Source of the DNA: JBJMHZ01 sp045807125
Lineage (GTDB): Bacteria > Actinomycetota > Actinomycetes > JAWWOL01
Assembly (NCBI GenBank): GCA_045807125.1
Contig: JBJMHZ010000052.1
Span: 124,001-188,000, forward strand
Direction: 5' to 3'
DNA length: 64,000 nt
Position 1 is the first letter of the stretch; every line of letters begins with the position of its first letter. Made by a program: the position numbers and the translations under genes. Of this stretch, positions 6,816 to 15,391 are shown piece by piece. The notes under the pieces were generated by a model. It did not search any database. It was not told where the DNA came from and was given only the letters and a program-made list of their open reading frames with translations.

Positions 6816-8126
6816 TCACGCCGGCGTGGCCACCGCATCGGCGCAGCACCGGCAGGCCGCGCCGATCTCGGGAAGGACGAGCCGGACCTCGTCGGCGGCC
6901 GCCAGATCGCCGGCGAGCGCCGCGGTCACCGAGCGCACCTGCTCGTTGGCCGTCGTGACGAGGAACGTCGGCGCGCGCCCGTAGCTCTTCATGCCGACGA
7001 TGAAGAATCCGGGCTCCCGGTGCGATAGCTCGCGATGCCCGTGCGGCGGGACGGTGCTGCAGATGTGCGACTCCGGGTCGATGAGCGGGGCGAGCGCGGT
7101 GGGCGCCTCCAGCACGGGGTCGAGGTCGAGCCGCAGCTCCGACACGATCGAGTGGTCGGGCCGGAAGCCGGTCGCCGCCACGACGACGTCGATGCCGCGC
7201 AGGGCTCGCGGGCCGTCCGCGGTGTCGCCGAGGACCGTCACGGTGCCGTCCGCTTCCGGCTCCAGTCGCTCGATCGAGAACGCTCGCACCAGCAGCACCT
7301 CGCGCCCCGCGACGAGCGAGCGGAGATCCGCGCTCAGCTGGCCCCGCGCGGCCAGCGGATCGCCGGACGCGTCCTGCAGCCCGCTCGCGTAGCTGCGCCG
7401 GATCGCCCACAGCACCCGGCCGCTACCGACCTCCCGCGCCAGCTGGGCAAGGGCGATCAGCGTGTTGGCTGCGGAGTGGCCGGAGCCGGCCACCAGGGTC
7501 GTCCGGCCGGCGAAGCGAGCGCGGTCAGCGCCGAGCACGTCGGGGAGGGCGGGCGCGAGGTTGCCGGCCGCGACCGCGGCATCCTCGCCGATCGCCGGCA
7601 AGCCGGACGCGCCGAGCGGGTTGGGCGTGCCCCACGTGCCGGACGCGTCGATCACCGCCCGGGCACGGCGGTCGCAGTGGCGGCCCGCTTCGTCGCGGAC
7701 GCGGACGAGGAACGGGCGGCTCTCGCGGTCGGCGCCGCGGCCGCGATCGCAGCCGTCCCTGGACACCGCCACGACCCGCGTGCGAAGCCGTACGTGCTCG
7801 CCCAGCGCGGCGGCGAGCGGGGCGACGTATCCGTCGAGCAGCTCTCGGCCGGTCGGCAGCACGTCCGCCGGCGGATGCCGCCAGCCGTGCTCGTCGAGCA
7901 AGGTGGCGGCGACCGGGTCGACGACGTAGCGCCACGGCGTGAACATGCGGATGTGGCCCCACTGGCGCACCGCGCTGCCGGGAGCGTCGCCGGCCTCGAG
8001 GACGAGCGGGCGAAGCCCCCGCGCGAGCAGGTGCGCGGCGCTCACCAGCCCGACAGGCCCGGCGCCGATCACCACCACCGGCAACGAATCAGCGCCGGCG
8101 AGCGATGCATGCTCTCGTGCGTCCAT
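6816..8126 (-). CDS. FAD/NAD(P)-dependent oxidoreductase (ArsO-like flavoprotein)
   Basis: This 436-residue flavoprotein has an N-terminal FAD-binding VVVIGAGPVGLVSA, a second dinucleotide site LVAGSGHSAANT in mid-protein, and an ATGF motif (VVAATGFRPDHS). The conserved GMKSYGRAPTFLVTTANEQV resembles flavoproteins that often travel with arsenic-resistance operons. The C-terminus has a cysteine cluster (AACRCC) that could be redox-active or metal-binding. No arsR, arsB or arsC is nearby, so an arsenic role is not established. The start is ATG at 8126 after GGGGGAG. It lies upstream of and on the same strand as the peptide-exporter operon, with a promoter-like gap between, so a link to peptide maturation is possible but unsupported. 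Confidence 0.8.
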   Translation of the reverse strand: MDAREHASLAGADSLPVVVIGAGPVGLVSAAHLLARGLRPLVLEAGDAPGSAVRQWGHIRMFTPWRYVVDPVAATLLDEHGWRHPPADVLPTGRELLDGYVAPLAAALGEHVRLRTRVVAVSRDGCDRGRGADRESRPFLVRVRDEAGRHCDRRARAVIDASGTWGTPNPLGASGLPAIGEDAAVAAGNLAPALPDVLGADRARFAGRTTLVAGSGHSAANTLIALAQLAREVGSGRVLWAIRRSYASGLQDASGDPLAARGQLSADLRSLVAGREVLLVRAFSIERLEPEADGTVTVLGDTADGPRALRGIDVVVAATGFRPDHSIVSELRLDLDPVLEAPTALAPLIDPESHICSTVPPHGHRELSHREPGFFIVGMKSYGRAPTFLVTTANEQVRSVTAALAGDLAAADEVRLVLPEIGAACRCCADAVATPA

Positions 8127-8218
8127 CCCGCTCCCCCGCGAGCCGGGCCAGGCGAGCGAACGTATCAGCGCTCGACGGGCACCACAATCGTGGTGCGCCG
8201 CCTCGCCGCCTCGCCGCC

Positions 8219-9574
8219 TCAGGGCGTGGGGCTTCGGGCGTCGTACCGGACGAAGCGTGGCACCGCGGCCGCCAGCAGCAGGGTCAGCACGATGCAGGCC
8301 AGCCCGCCGGACACCACCGAGAAGCCGATGCCCACCGCGCTCGCCACCGCGCCGGCCTCGATGTCGCCGAGCCGCGGCCCGCCGGCCACCACCACGATGA
8401 ACACGCCGGAGAGCCGGCCCTGCATCTCGTCGGGCGCGGCCACCTGGAGCATCGTCGTGCGGAAGACGGCGCTGATCGCGTCGGCCGCACCGGCGATCCC
8501 GAGCATGACCAGCCCGAGCGACAGCCACGGCACGAGGCCGAACACGGTGATGGCCGCGCCCCAGCCGAGCACCGCGACGATGACGCCGAGCCCCTGCCGG
8601 TTGACCCGGCCGAGCCAGCCGCCGGTGATCGCCACGAGCAGCGCGCCGACGGCGGGCGCCGCGTAGAGGTAGCCGGCGGTCGTCGCGTCGCCGCCGAAGT
8701 GCTGCACGGCCAGCGCGGGGAACAGCGCGCGCGGCATCCCGAAGACCATCGCGACGATGTCGACGACGAACGTCATCAGCAGCACCCGGCGCGGGCGCAG
8801 GTAGGCGAGCCCCTCGACGATCGAGGCGAGGCCGGCCCGCTGCGCGCCGTGCGCGGGCGGCAACCGGGGCAGCCCGCCCAGCACCGCGCCGATCGCGACC
8901 ACGAACGACGCCACGTCGAACCCGTACGCGGCCTGGTAGCCGAGCGTTCCGACGAGACCGCCGGCGAGCAGCGGACCGACGACCACGCCGAGATTGAGGA
9001 CCACCATCGACAGCGTGTTGGCCGCCGCGAGCTGGGCCGGTGGCACGATGCGCGGGATGATCGAACGCCGACCGGGCGAGTCGACGGCGAAGAACCCGGA
9101 CTGCAGGGCCACGCAGGCGTACAGCAGCCAGACCTGCCGCAGGTCGAGCACTGCCTGCGCCACCAGCACCGCGCTCACGACGGCCGAGCCGGCCGAGGTG
9201 ATGAGCACCAGGCGCCGCTTCTCCACGGCGTCGGCGATCGCGCCGCCGTAGAGCCCGAGCAGCACGAGCGGGACCAGCGCCGCGAGGCCGACGAGACCCA
9301 CGGCGAGCGACGACCTGGTGATCGCGTAGACCTGCAGCGGTACGGCGACCTGGGTCACCTGGGTGCCGGCGAGCGAGACCGCCTGCCCCACGTACAGCCA
9401 GCGGAACGCGCGGTTCTCCCGCAGCGGCGTCACGTCGGCGGTGATGCGGCGCAGCAGCGTCGCGGGCCGCGCCGGTCCTGCCGGTCCTGCCGGCTCTACC
9501 GGCCCCGCCGGCTCTGCCGCGCGGGCGACCTCCGCAGCCCCGGGCTGGCCGAGCCCGGTGCCCGGTTCGGTCAT
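8219..9574 (-). CDS. MFS transporter (enterobactin/macrolide exporter-like)
   Basis: This 451-residue major facilitator has 12 predicted helices and an N-terminal Pro/Ala-rich cytoplasmic stretch of about 40 residues. The segment ENRAFRWLYVGQAVSLAGTQ and GGAIADAVEKRRLVL (helix 2-3 loop) fit the EntS-like multidrug subgroup. It probably exports small molecules by proton antiport. Its ATG overlaps the pdxH stop codon (ATGA), so the two genes are coupled. The substrate is unknown, and the link with pyridoxal phosphate synthesis is positional only. Confidence 0.88.
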   Translation of the reverse strand: MTEPGTGLGQPGAAEVARAAEPAGPVEPAGPAGPARPATLLRRITADVTPLRENRAFRWLYVGQAVSLAGTQVTQVAVPLQVYAITRSSLAVGLVGLAALVPLVLLGLYGGAIADAVEKRRLVLITSAGSAVVSAVLVAQAVLDLRQVWLLYACVALQSGFFAVDSPGRRSIIPRIVPPAQLAAANTLSMVVLNLGVVVGPLLAGGLVGTLGYQAAYGFDVASFVVAIGAVLGGLPRLPPAHGAQRAGLASIVEGLAYLRPRRVLLMTFVVDIVAMVFGMPRALFPALAVQHFGGDATTAGYLYAAPAVGALLVAITGGWLGRVNRQGLGVIVAVLGWGAAITVFGLVPWLSLGLVMLGIAGAADAISAVFRTTMLQVAAPDEMQGRLSGVFIVVVAGGPRLGDIEAGAVASAVGIGFSVVSGGLACIVLTLLLAAAVPRFVRYDARSPTP

Positions 9575-10248
9575 GGAGCCAGCCGCTCGACCAGCCAGCC
9601 GCCCGGCGCGCCCTCGTCGCGGCGGTAGCGGAGCCGGTCGTGCAGCCGGTTGGGCCGCCCCTGCCAGAACTCCACCGCGTCGGGGACGACGCGGATGCCG
9701 CCCCAGTGCTCCGGCGCCGGCACCGGGCCGTCGTCCGGGTAGCGGGCCGCCGCGGCGGCGTACGCCTCCTCGAGCGCGGCGCGGTGGGGGACGACCTGCG
9801 ATTGGGGGCTGGCCCACGCGCCGATGCGGGAGCCGTACGGGCGGCTCGCGAAGTACGCCTCGGTCTCGGCCCGGCTGATGCGCTCCGCCCGCCCGGTGAC
9901 GACGACCTGGCGCTGGAGGACCACCCACGGGAAGTGCAGCGAGACCTGCGGGTTGGCGGCGATCTCCCGCGCCTTGCGCGAGCCGTAGTTGGTGAAGAGC
10001 ACGAACCCCTCGGGCCCGTACCCCTTCAGCAGCACCATGCGGGTGCTCGGCCGGCCGTCGGCCCCGGCGGTCGCGACGACCATCGCGTTGGGCTCGGGGA
10101 AGCCGGCCTCGTCCATGGCGGCCACCGCCTCGGCGAACCAGCGGTCGAACTGCGTCATGGGATCGGCGGCCAGGTCGGTCTCGGCCAGGCCCGCGAGCCG
10201 GTAGTGCCGGCGCAGGTCGGCGACCCGCCGCTGCCCCTCCTCCGTCAC
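9571..10248 (-). CDS. pdxH: Pyridoxamine 5'-phosphate oxidase
   Basis: This FMN enzyme converts pyridoxamine or pyridoxine 5'-phosphate to pyridoxal 5'-phosphate with oxygen. At 225 residues it is near the usual length. It shows RPSTRMVLLKGYGPEGFVLF (FMN binding), NYGSRKAREIAANP, the FASRPYGSRIGAWASPQS signature and the C-terminal dimer motif GRPNRLHDRLRYRR. GTG at 10248 follows GGGAG at good spacing; GTG at 10269 would add seven residues and is an alternative. It is divergent from the citrate synthase gene and coupled to the MFS gene downstream. Confidence 0.95.
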   Translation of the reverse strand: MTEEGQRRVADLRRHYRLAGLAETDLAADPMTQFDRWFAEAVAAMDEAGFPEPNAMVVATAGADGRPSTRMVLLKGYGPEGFVLFTNYGSRKAREIAANPQVSLHFPWVVLQRQVVVTGRAERISRAETEAYFASRPYGSRIGAWASPQSQVVPHRAALEEAYAAAAARYPDDGPVPAPEHWGGIRVVPDAVEFWQGRPNRLHDRLRYRRDEGAPGGWLVERLAP

Positions 10249-10411
10249 CGCGCGCTCCCGACCCGTCACCCGCCAAGTCTTCCAGCGGTACGGGGAGCCG
10301 GAAACGTGGTCCCCCTCGGGACGCTTCGGGAAAGAGCGAGACAGAATGACCTTCTGGCGCACCTCCCGCGATGCGCCGCCAGGCCGATCGACCACGCAAG
10401 GAGCGCATGCC

Positions 10412-11521
10412 ATGTCCGCCACGTCGGAGTTCACGCCCGGGCTCGAGGGCGTCATCGCGTTCGAGACCGAGATCGCCGAGCCCGACAAGGAGGGGAACGC
10501 CCTCCGCTACCGCGGCGTCGACGTCGAGGAGCTGGTCGGCCGCGTGCCGTACGGCCACGTCTGGGGCCTGCTCGTGGACGGCAAGTTCGCGCCGGGGCTG
10601 CCGCCGGCCGAGCCGTTCCCGCTGCCGGTGCACTCCGGCGACATCCGGGTCGACGTCCAGAGCGCGCTCGCCCAGCTCGCGCCCGTCTGGGGACTCCAGC
10701 AGCTGCACGACATCGACGAGGCGCAGGCCCGCAACGACCTCGCCAGATGCTCGGTGACCGCGATGTCGTTCGTCGGCCAGGCGGCCCGCGGGCTGGGCCT
10801 GCCGATGGTGCCGCAGAAGCGAGTCGACGAGGCCCGCTCGATCGTCGAGCGGTTCATGATCCGCTGGCGCGGCGAGCCCGACCCGAAGCACGTCGAGGCC
10901 GTCGACGCGTACTTCGTGTCCGCGGCCGAGCACGGGATGAACGCCTCCACCTTCACCGCGCGGGTGATCGCCTCGACCGGCGCCGACGTGGCGGCCTGCC
11001 TCTCCGGCGCGGTCGGGGCGCTCTCCGGCCCGCTGCACGGCGGCGCGCCCAGCCGGGTGCTGAAGATGCTGGACGAGGTCGAGGAGTCCGGCGACGCCGA
11101 CCGCTACGTCAACAACCTGCTCGACCGCAAGCAGCGCCTGATGGGCTTCGGCCACCGGGTCTACCGGGCCGAGGACCCGCGCGCCCGCGTGCTGCGCCGC
11201 ACCGCGAAGGGGCTGGGCTCGCGCCGCGTCGAGGTCGCCGAGTCGCTCGAGAAGGCCGCGCTGGCCGCGCTCGCCGAGCGCTACCCGGACCGCGTGCTGG
11301 CCACCAACGTCGAGTTCTGGTCGGCGGTCGTGCTCGACTTCGCCGAGGTGCCGGCCCACATGTTCACGGCGATGTTCGCGTGCGCCCGCCTCGCCGGGTG
11401 GAGCGCCCACGTCCTCGAGCAGAAGCGGCAAGGCAAGCTGGTCCGGCCGAGCGCCCGCTACGTCGGCGAGCCGCCGCGGCCGGTCAGCTCGGTGCCCGGC
11501 GCCGACCAGGTGCTGCGCTGA
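10412..11521 (+). CDS. citA: Citrate synthase 2
   Basis: This 369-residue citrate synthase condenses acetyl-CoA with oxaloacetate at the entry of the TCA cycle. Catalytic regions are visible: HGMNASTFTARVIAST (first His), LMGFGHRVYRAEDPRA (second His) and the late Asp in VVLDFAEVPAHMF. It opens with PGLEGVIAFETEIAEPD, typical of the actinobacterial CitA (citrate synthase 2) branch rather than GltA. The start is ATG at 10412 behind AAGGAG; an in-frame ATG 66 nt upstream lacks a ribosome site and conservation. Confidence 0.93.
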   Translation: MSATSEFTPGLEGVIAFETEIAEPDKEGNALRYRGVDVEELVGRVPYGHVWGLLVDGKFAPGLPPAEPFPLPVHSGDIRVDVQSALAQLAPVWGLQQLHDIDEAQARNDLARCSVTAMSFVGQAARGLGLPMVPQKRVDEARSIVERFMIRWRGEPDPKHVEAVDAYFVSAAEHGMNASTFTARVIASTGADVAACLSGAVGALSGPLHGGAPSRVLKMLDEVEESGDADRYVNNLLDRKQRLMGFGHRVYRAEDPRARVLRRTAKGLGSRRVEVAESLEKAALAALAERYPDRVLATNVEFWSAVVLDFAEVPAHMFTAMFACARLAGWSAHVLEQKRQGKLVRPSARYVGEPPRPVSSVPGADQVLR

Positions 11522-11579
11522 CCGCGCAGACCGGCGCTGACCGCGCGTACCACGACCGATCCAGGGGGAAGCAGATCCG

Positions 11580-12728
11580 ATGACCGACTCCGCGTTGCCC
11601 GCGATCCCTGACCACCTGAAGCCGGCCGACGGTCGCTTCGGGGCCGGCCCGTCGAAGATCAGGCCCGAGCAGCTCGACGCGCTGACCGCGACCGGCACCG
11701 CCTACCTCGGCACCTCGCACCGCCAGCAGCCGGTCCGGTCGGTGGTCGGGCGGGTACGGGCCGGGCTCGCCGAGCTGTTCGCCCTCCCCGACGGCTACGA
11801 GGTCGTCCTCGGCGTAGGCGGGTCGACCGCCTTCTGGGACGTCGCGACGTTCTGCCTCGTCAGGGACCGCGCCTACCACCTCTCGCTCGGCGAGTTCTCG
11901 GCGAAGTTCGCCGCGGCGACCAGGGCCGCGCCGTTCCTCGGCGAGCCGACGGTGGTCACCGTCGAGCCGGGCAGCTACGCGGAGCCGGCGGCCGAGGCGG
12001 GCGTCGACGCGTACGCCTGGCCGCACAACGAGACGTCCACCGGTGTCATGGCCCCGGTGCGCCGGGTGGCCGGCGCCGACGACGGCGCGCTCGTGCTGAT
12101 CGACGCGACCAGCGCGGCCGGCGGCCTCCCGGTCGACGTCGGCCAGGCCGATGCGTACTACTTCGCCCCGCAGAAGTGCTTCGCGAGCGACGGGGGGCTG
12201 TGGATCACCCTGCTGTCGCCGGCCGCGATCGAACGGGCCGGGGAGCTGACCGCGAGCCGCTGGGTGCCCGCGTTCCTCGACCTGTCGATCGCGATCGACA
12301 ACTCCCGCCTCGACCAGACCTACAACACCCCCGCGCTCGCCACCCTGTTCCTGCTCGCCGAGCAGGTCGACTGGTTCAACGCGAACGGCGGCCTGGCGTG
12401 GGCGGCCGGGCGCGCGGCGGAGTCGGCTAGCCGGCTGTACGACTGGGCCGAGCGCTCGCCGATCGCGCAGCCGTTCGTGACCGACCCGCGGGCCCGCTCG
12501 GCGGTGATCGGGACGATCGACTTCGTGCCGGAGGTCGACGCGGCCGCCGTCGCGAAGGCGCTGCGGGCGGCCGGCATCGTCGACGTCGAGCCGTACCGCA
12601 AGCTCGGGCGCAACCAGCTGCGGGTCGGCATGTACCCGGCCGTCGACCCCGACGACGTCTCGGCCCTGCTCGCCTGCATCGACCACGTCGTGGAGCGGCT
12701 GCCGCAGCGCAGCGTGGCCCAGGCATAG
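11580..12728 (+). CDS. serC: Phosphoserine aminotransferase
   Basis: This 382-residue PLP enzyme of serine biosynthesis converts 3-phosphohydroxypyruvate and glutamate to phosphoserine. It is of the mycobacterial type: FGAGPSKIRPEQL at the N-terminus, the substrate region TSHRQQPV, HNETSTGV, and the PLP lysine in YYFAPQKCFASDGG. AGGGGGAA lies 7-14 nt before the ATG. It follows citA on the same strand with a 58-nt gap and may be co-transcribed. Confidence 0.95.
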   Translation: MTDSALPAIPDHLKPADGRFGAGPSKIRPEQLDALTATGTAYLGTSHRQQPVRSVVGRVRAGLAELFALPDGYEVVLGVGGSTAFWDVATFCLVRDRAYHLSLGEFSAKFAAATRAAPFLGEPTVVTVEPGSYAEPAAEAGVDAYAWPHNETSTGVMAPVRRVAGADDGALVLIDATSAAGGLPVDVGQADAYYFAPQKCFASDGGLWITLLSPAAIERAGELTASRWVPAFLDLSIAIDNSRLDQTYNTPALATLFLLAEQVDWFNANGGLAWAAGRAAESASRLYDWAERSPIAQPFVTDPRARSAVIGTIDFVPEVDAAAVAKALRAAGIVDVEPYRKLGRNQLRVGMYPAVDPDDVSALLACIDHVVERLPQRSVAQA

Positions 12729-12764
12729 GGCCAGCAAGGCCAGCAGGGCCGGCAGGGCCAGCAG
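12729..12764. repeat. Four-copy 9-bp tandem repeat
   Basis: GGCCAGCAA, GGCCAGCAG, GGCCGGCAG and GGCCAGCAG follow each other immediately after the serC stop codon, in the gap before the convergent membrane-protein gene. No stem-loop forms from it. It looks like simple slippage DNA. Confidence 0.7.
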
Positions 12765-12793
12765 AGCGGGCGGCGCAGGGCGGGCGCCGCGGC

Positions 12794-13531
12794 TCAGCGC
12801 CGCGGAGCCCAGCTGTCGACGACGTCGCCGTCGGCGTCGAGCGCGTCGAGCCGCTGCACCGGCTGGCCGGCCGGCATGACGACCTGCATGAGCAGCCCGC
12901 GCGCCCGGCCGAGCGGGCCGAGTTGGTAGGCCAGGTAGCTGTCGCCGCCGGGCACCCACGCGACCACGGCCGCGACCGACGGGGCGACGAGGATCACCAC
13001 GTGGCTGAGCGCCTCGTCGGTCTGCCCGAGCCCGTCCGCGCCGCCGACGGGCCCCGCGAGCAACCCCGTCCGCCCGTGCACCTCGTCCCCGCACGCCGGC
13101 GGCTGCGCGGCCGCGTCGGCCGGGCTCGCCGGCTGCACGCACAGCCGCCCCCCGCGGTAGGCGGCCACCACGGTCACCCGGTGCCCGGCCACCCGCTCGG
13201 TCCACAGCACCGGATGGGTCGGGGTGGACCGCGCCTGCGCGCGGTCGCCGCCACCGGTGTCCGGCAGTGCGGTCATCGCCGGGTCGATGCGCAGCCCGCT
13301 GCCGATGGCCGGCTCGGTGGTCAGCGGACGGTCCAGCAAGCGCGGAGCGGTGGCGGCCCCTGCGGCCACCAGCGCGAGCGCCGCCACTGAGAGGCCGGCC
13401 GTGCGGCGCCGCCGCCGGCGGCGCAGCCGCTCGCCCTCGTACCGCGCCCGGTCGAGCAGGCCGACGCCTGGCGTCACCCGCAGCTCCGGCGCGTGCAGGG
13501 TCTCGCGCAGCAGGCGCTCGGTGGTGCTCAT
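12794..13531 (-). CDS. Membrane protein coupled to SigE-family sigma factor (possible anti-sigma)
   Basis: The protein has 245 residues. An N-terminal cytoplasmic part of about 40 residues (MSTTERLLRETLHAPELRV, then an arginine-rich run) is followed by a single membrane helix (AGLSVAALALVAAGAATA). A roughly 180-residue extracytoplasmic domain carries two cysteines (LCVQPAS, PACGDE) that could form a disulfide. The ATG overlaps the sigma-factor stop codon (ATGA). Topology and coupling fit a membrane regulator of the sigma factor, but the zinc-binding anti-sigma motif HxxxCxxC is absent, so the role is inference. Confidence 0.7.
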   Translation of the reverse strand: MSTTERLLRETLHAPELRVTPGVGLLDRARYEGERLRRRRRRRTAGLSVAALALVAAGAATAPRLLDRPLTTEPAIGSGLRIDPAMTALPDTGGGDRAQARSTPTHPVLWTERVAGHRVTVVAAYRGGRLCVQPASPADAAAQPPACGDEVHGRTGLLAGPVGGADGLGQTDEALSHVVILVAPSVAAVVAWVPGGDSYLAYQLGPLGRARGLLMQVVMPAGQPVQRLDALDADGDVVDSWAPRR

Positions 13532-14085
13532 CGCAGCACCCCCTCGGCCACCGGCCAGCGCACCGGGAGCCGCTCCGCGCCCAGCGCACCGGGGGCGCGC
13601 AGCTTGGTGAGCGCCCGGGCGCTCTGGCGCTTGACGGTGCCGACCGAGCAGCCGAGCAGCTCGGCGATCTCGTCGTCGCTGCGGTCCTCGTAGTAGCGCA
13701 GCACCACGACCGCCCGCTGCTGCGGGCTGAGCGCCGCGAGCGCCCGCCAGACCAGGTCGCGCTCGGCCTGGTCGGCCGCGTGGTCGGGGCTGCGGTCGCG
13801 GCGGGCGGCGGCGTCGGCCTGCTCCACCACGACGTCGCTCGGCGCCTCCCGCCAGGGCCGGCGCCGGCACCAGGACCGGTACGCGTTGAGCATCACCTGC
13901 CGCACGTAGGCCTCGGGATCGGCCCGCTCGATGCGGTCCCACGCCGCGTAGCTGCGGGCGAGCGCGGTCTGCACGAGATCCTCGGCGCGGTGCCGGTCGC
14001 CGGTCAGCAGGAAGGCCGCCTGGGTCAGCGCGGGCAGCCGGGCGGACGCGAACGCCACGAACGACCGCTCCAGCCCGGGCTCCAC
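13528..14085 (-). CDS. SigE-family ECF RNA polymerase sigma factor
   Basis: This 185-residue sigma factor of the actinobacterial SigE family (a sigma-70 region 2 and region 4 protein) shows region 2 at about 7-70 (ARLPALTQAAFLLTGDRHRA, then EDLVQTALARSYAAWDRI) and region 4 at about 110-160 (LAALSPQQRAVVVLRYYEDR, then SDDEIAELLGCSVGTVKRQS). It would direct core polymerase to promoters of its regulon. The GTG start at 14085 has GAGGGGAGG upstream. The next gene is a coupled membrane protein, giving the common sigma and membrane-partner layout. Confidence 0.92.
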   Translation of the reverse strand: MEPGLERSFVAFASARLPALTQAAFLLTGDRHRAEDLVQTALARSYAAWDRIERADPEAYVRQVMLNAYRSWCRRRPWREAPSDVVVEQADAAARRDRSPDHAADQAERDLVWRALAALSPQQRAVVVLRYYEDRSDDEIAELLGCSVGTVKRQSARALTKLRAPGALGAERLPVRWPVAEGVLR

Positions 14086-14191
14086 GCGCGCCTCCCCTCA
14101 CCGGGCCATGACGCTCCGGCGCGCCGTCAGGGTGACACCGGGGCCCGACGAGGTACAGCGCGCCGCCGTAACGATCCGGTCGCAGCGCGGG

Positions 14192-15319
14192 TCAGGGCCG
14201 CCGGCGGCCAGGGCGGGCACGGCGGACCGCGAGCCGGGCGCCGCCCACGACGAGCGCGCCGGTCACGGCCGCACCGGCGGCCCACCACAGGGGTGCGCGG
14301 GACGGCGGCCGCCCGCCGGACGCGGACGCCGGGGACGGTGCCGCTGACGGCGCCGGCGTCGCGGACCGGCTCGGCGGTGCGGTCACCGGTGCGCGCAGGG
14401 CCGGCACCGCGAGCCGGTAGACGGTCGTGCCGGCTCCCTCGCTGCCGACGAGCACCGACCGGCCGTCGCGGGCGAACGCGATGCCCTCGCCCTGCGGTTG
14501 CGCCGGCAGCGCGACCCGCGCGTCCGGCGGCCGGCGCAGCGCGGCCGCGATCCCGCCGGCGCCGACGGCCCAGAAGTACGCGTCGGTGTACGTCCTGATC
14601 ACCAGTGCCCGCCCGTCCGGCGCGACCGACCCGCCGGTCGCGGCCAGCGAGCCGAGCGGCCCGACCGGCCCGCCGCGGGTGCCGGTGAGCGGCCAGCGGA
14701 GCAGGGCGACCCTGGCGAGCGTGGCGGTGCCGGACGCGCTGAGCTGGGCGGGCGCCACGTACGCGGCACTGGTCCCGGCGAAGGTCTTGGTCACGACGTA
14801 GAGCCGGTGCCGCACCGGGTCGGCGAGCAGCGTCTCGGCGTCGTGCGGCCCGTCCGGGTAGCGCAACCGGTAGGCAGTGGCGCGGACGATCAGCTCCCGG
14901 CCCGTGGCGGCGCGGTCGACGAGCGGCTCGCGGGCCGCGTGCACGGTGATCGACGAGCGCTGCTGGTCGTTGTCGCCGATGTCGGCGAGCCACACCGTCG
15001 GCGTCCCGTCGGCGGCCGGCGCCACGGCCATGTCCTCGCAGTCGACCGCGGTCGCGCCGCCCAGCCGGTACGTCGCGAGGGTGAGGCCGGTCGGCCCCAC
15101 CGCGAAGAACCGCGCCACGTCGCCGGAGTCGTTGTGCGTGAACCAGACGCCGCTCTCGCGGCTCGCGGCGGCGAGGCCGGACGACTCGGCGATGCGCGGG
15201 TCGCGCCACCGGAAGGCCGCATGCGCCGGCTCGGTCACGACCGTGGGCGCGGCCGCGCCGAGGACGGCCGGCAGCACCGCCAGCGCAGCGGCCAGGCGCA
15301 CGTGGGAGGCGACCACCAT
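14192..15319 (-). CDS. Secreted, C-terminally anchored beta-propeller-like protein
   Basis: This 375-residue exported protein has a signal peptide (VRLAAALAVLPAVLGAAAP) and a body with repeated blade-like strands. Conserved stretches are SSGLAAASRESGVWFTHNDS, VDCEDMAVAP and YPDGPHDAETLLADP, as in secreted esterase-like or strictosidine-synthase-like propellers of actinobacteria. A Pro/Ser/Ala linker follows, then a membrane helix (WWAAGAAVTGALVVGGARLA) and an Arg-rich tail. It probably sits on the outer face of the membrane. The DGPHDAE motif may bind calcium. Enzymatic activity is unknown. Confidence 0.8.
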   Translation of the reverse strand: MVVASHVRLAAALAVLPAVLGAAAPTVVTEPAHAAFRWRDPRIAESSGLAAASRESGVWFTHNDSGDVARFFAVGPTGLTLATYRLGGATAVDCEDMAVAPAADGTPTVWLADIGDNDQQRSSITVHAAREPLVDRAATGRELIVRATAYRLRYPDGPHDAETLLADPVRHRLYVVTKTFAGTSAAYVAPAQLSASGTATLARVALLRWPLTGTRGGPVGPLGSLAATGGSVAPDGRALVIRTYTDAYFWAVGAGGIAAALRRPPDARVALPAQPQGEGIAFARDGRSVLVGSEGAGTTVYRLAVPALRAPVTAPPSRSATPAPSAAPSPASASGGRPPSRAPLWWAAGAAVTGALVVGGARLAVRRARPGRRRP

Positions 15320-15391
15320 GGCGGCGAGTCTGCCCGGTTCGGCGGGCCGTCAGGGGGAAGGGCCGACTCGGTTGCCTAGCAGGAGGACGTC

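Noticed and set aside
2344..8126. A classical class II lanthipeptide cluster
   Set aside because: Leader and exporter fit, but no LanM, LanB/LanC or other dehydratase/cyclase gene is present in the flanks, so the class is not claimed.
8219..11698. An 1159-codon minus-strand frame suggesting a giant MFS fusion
   Set aside because: Only the last 451 codons are the MFS protein. The rest is antisense to citA and out of frame with pdxH.
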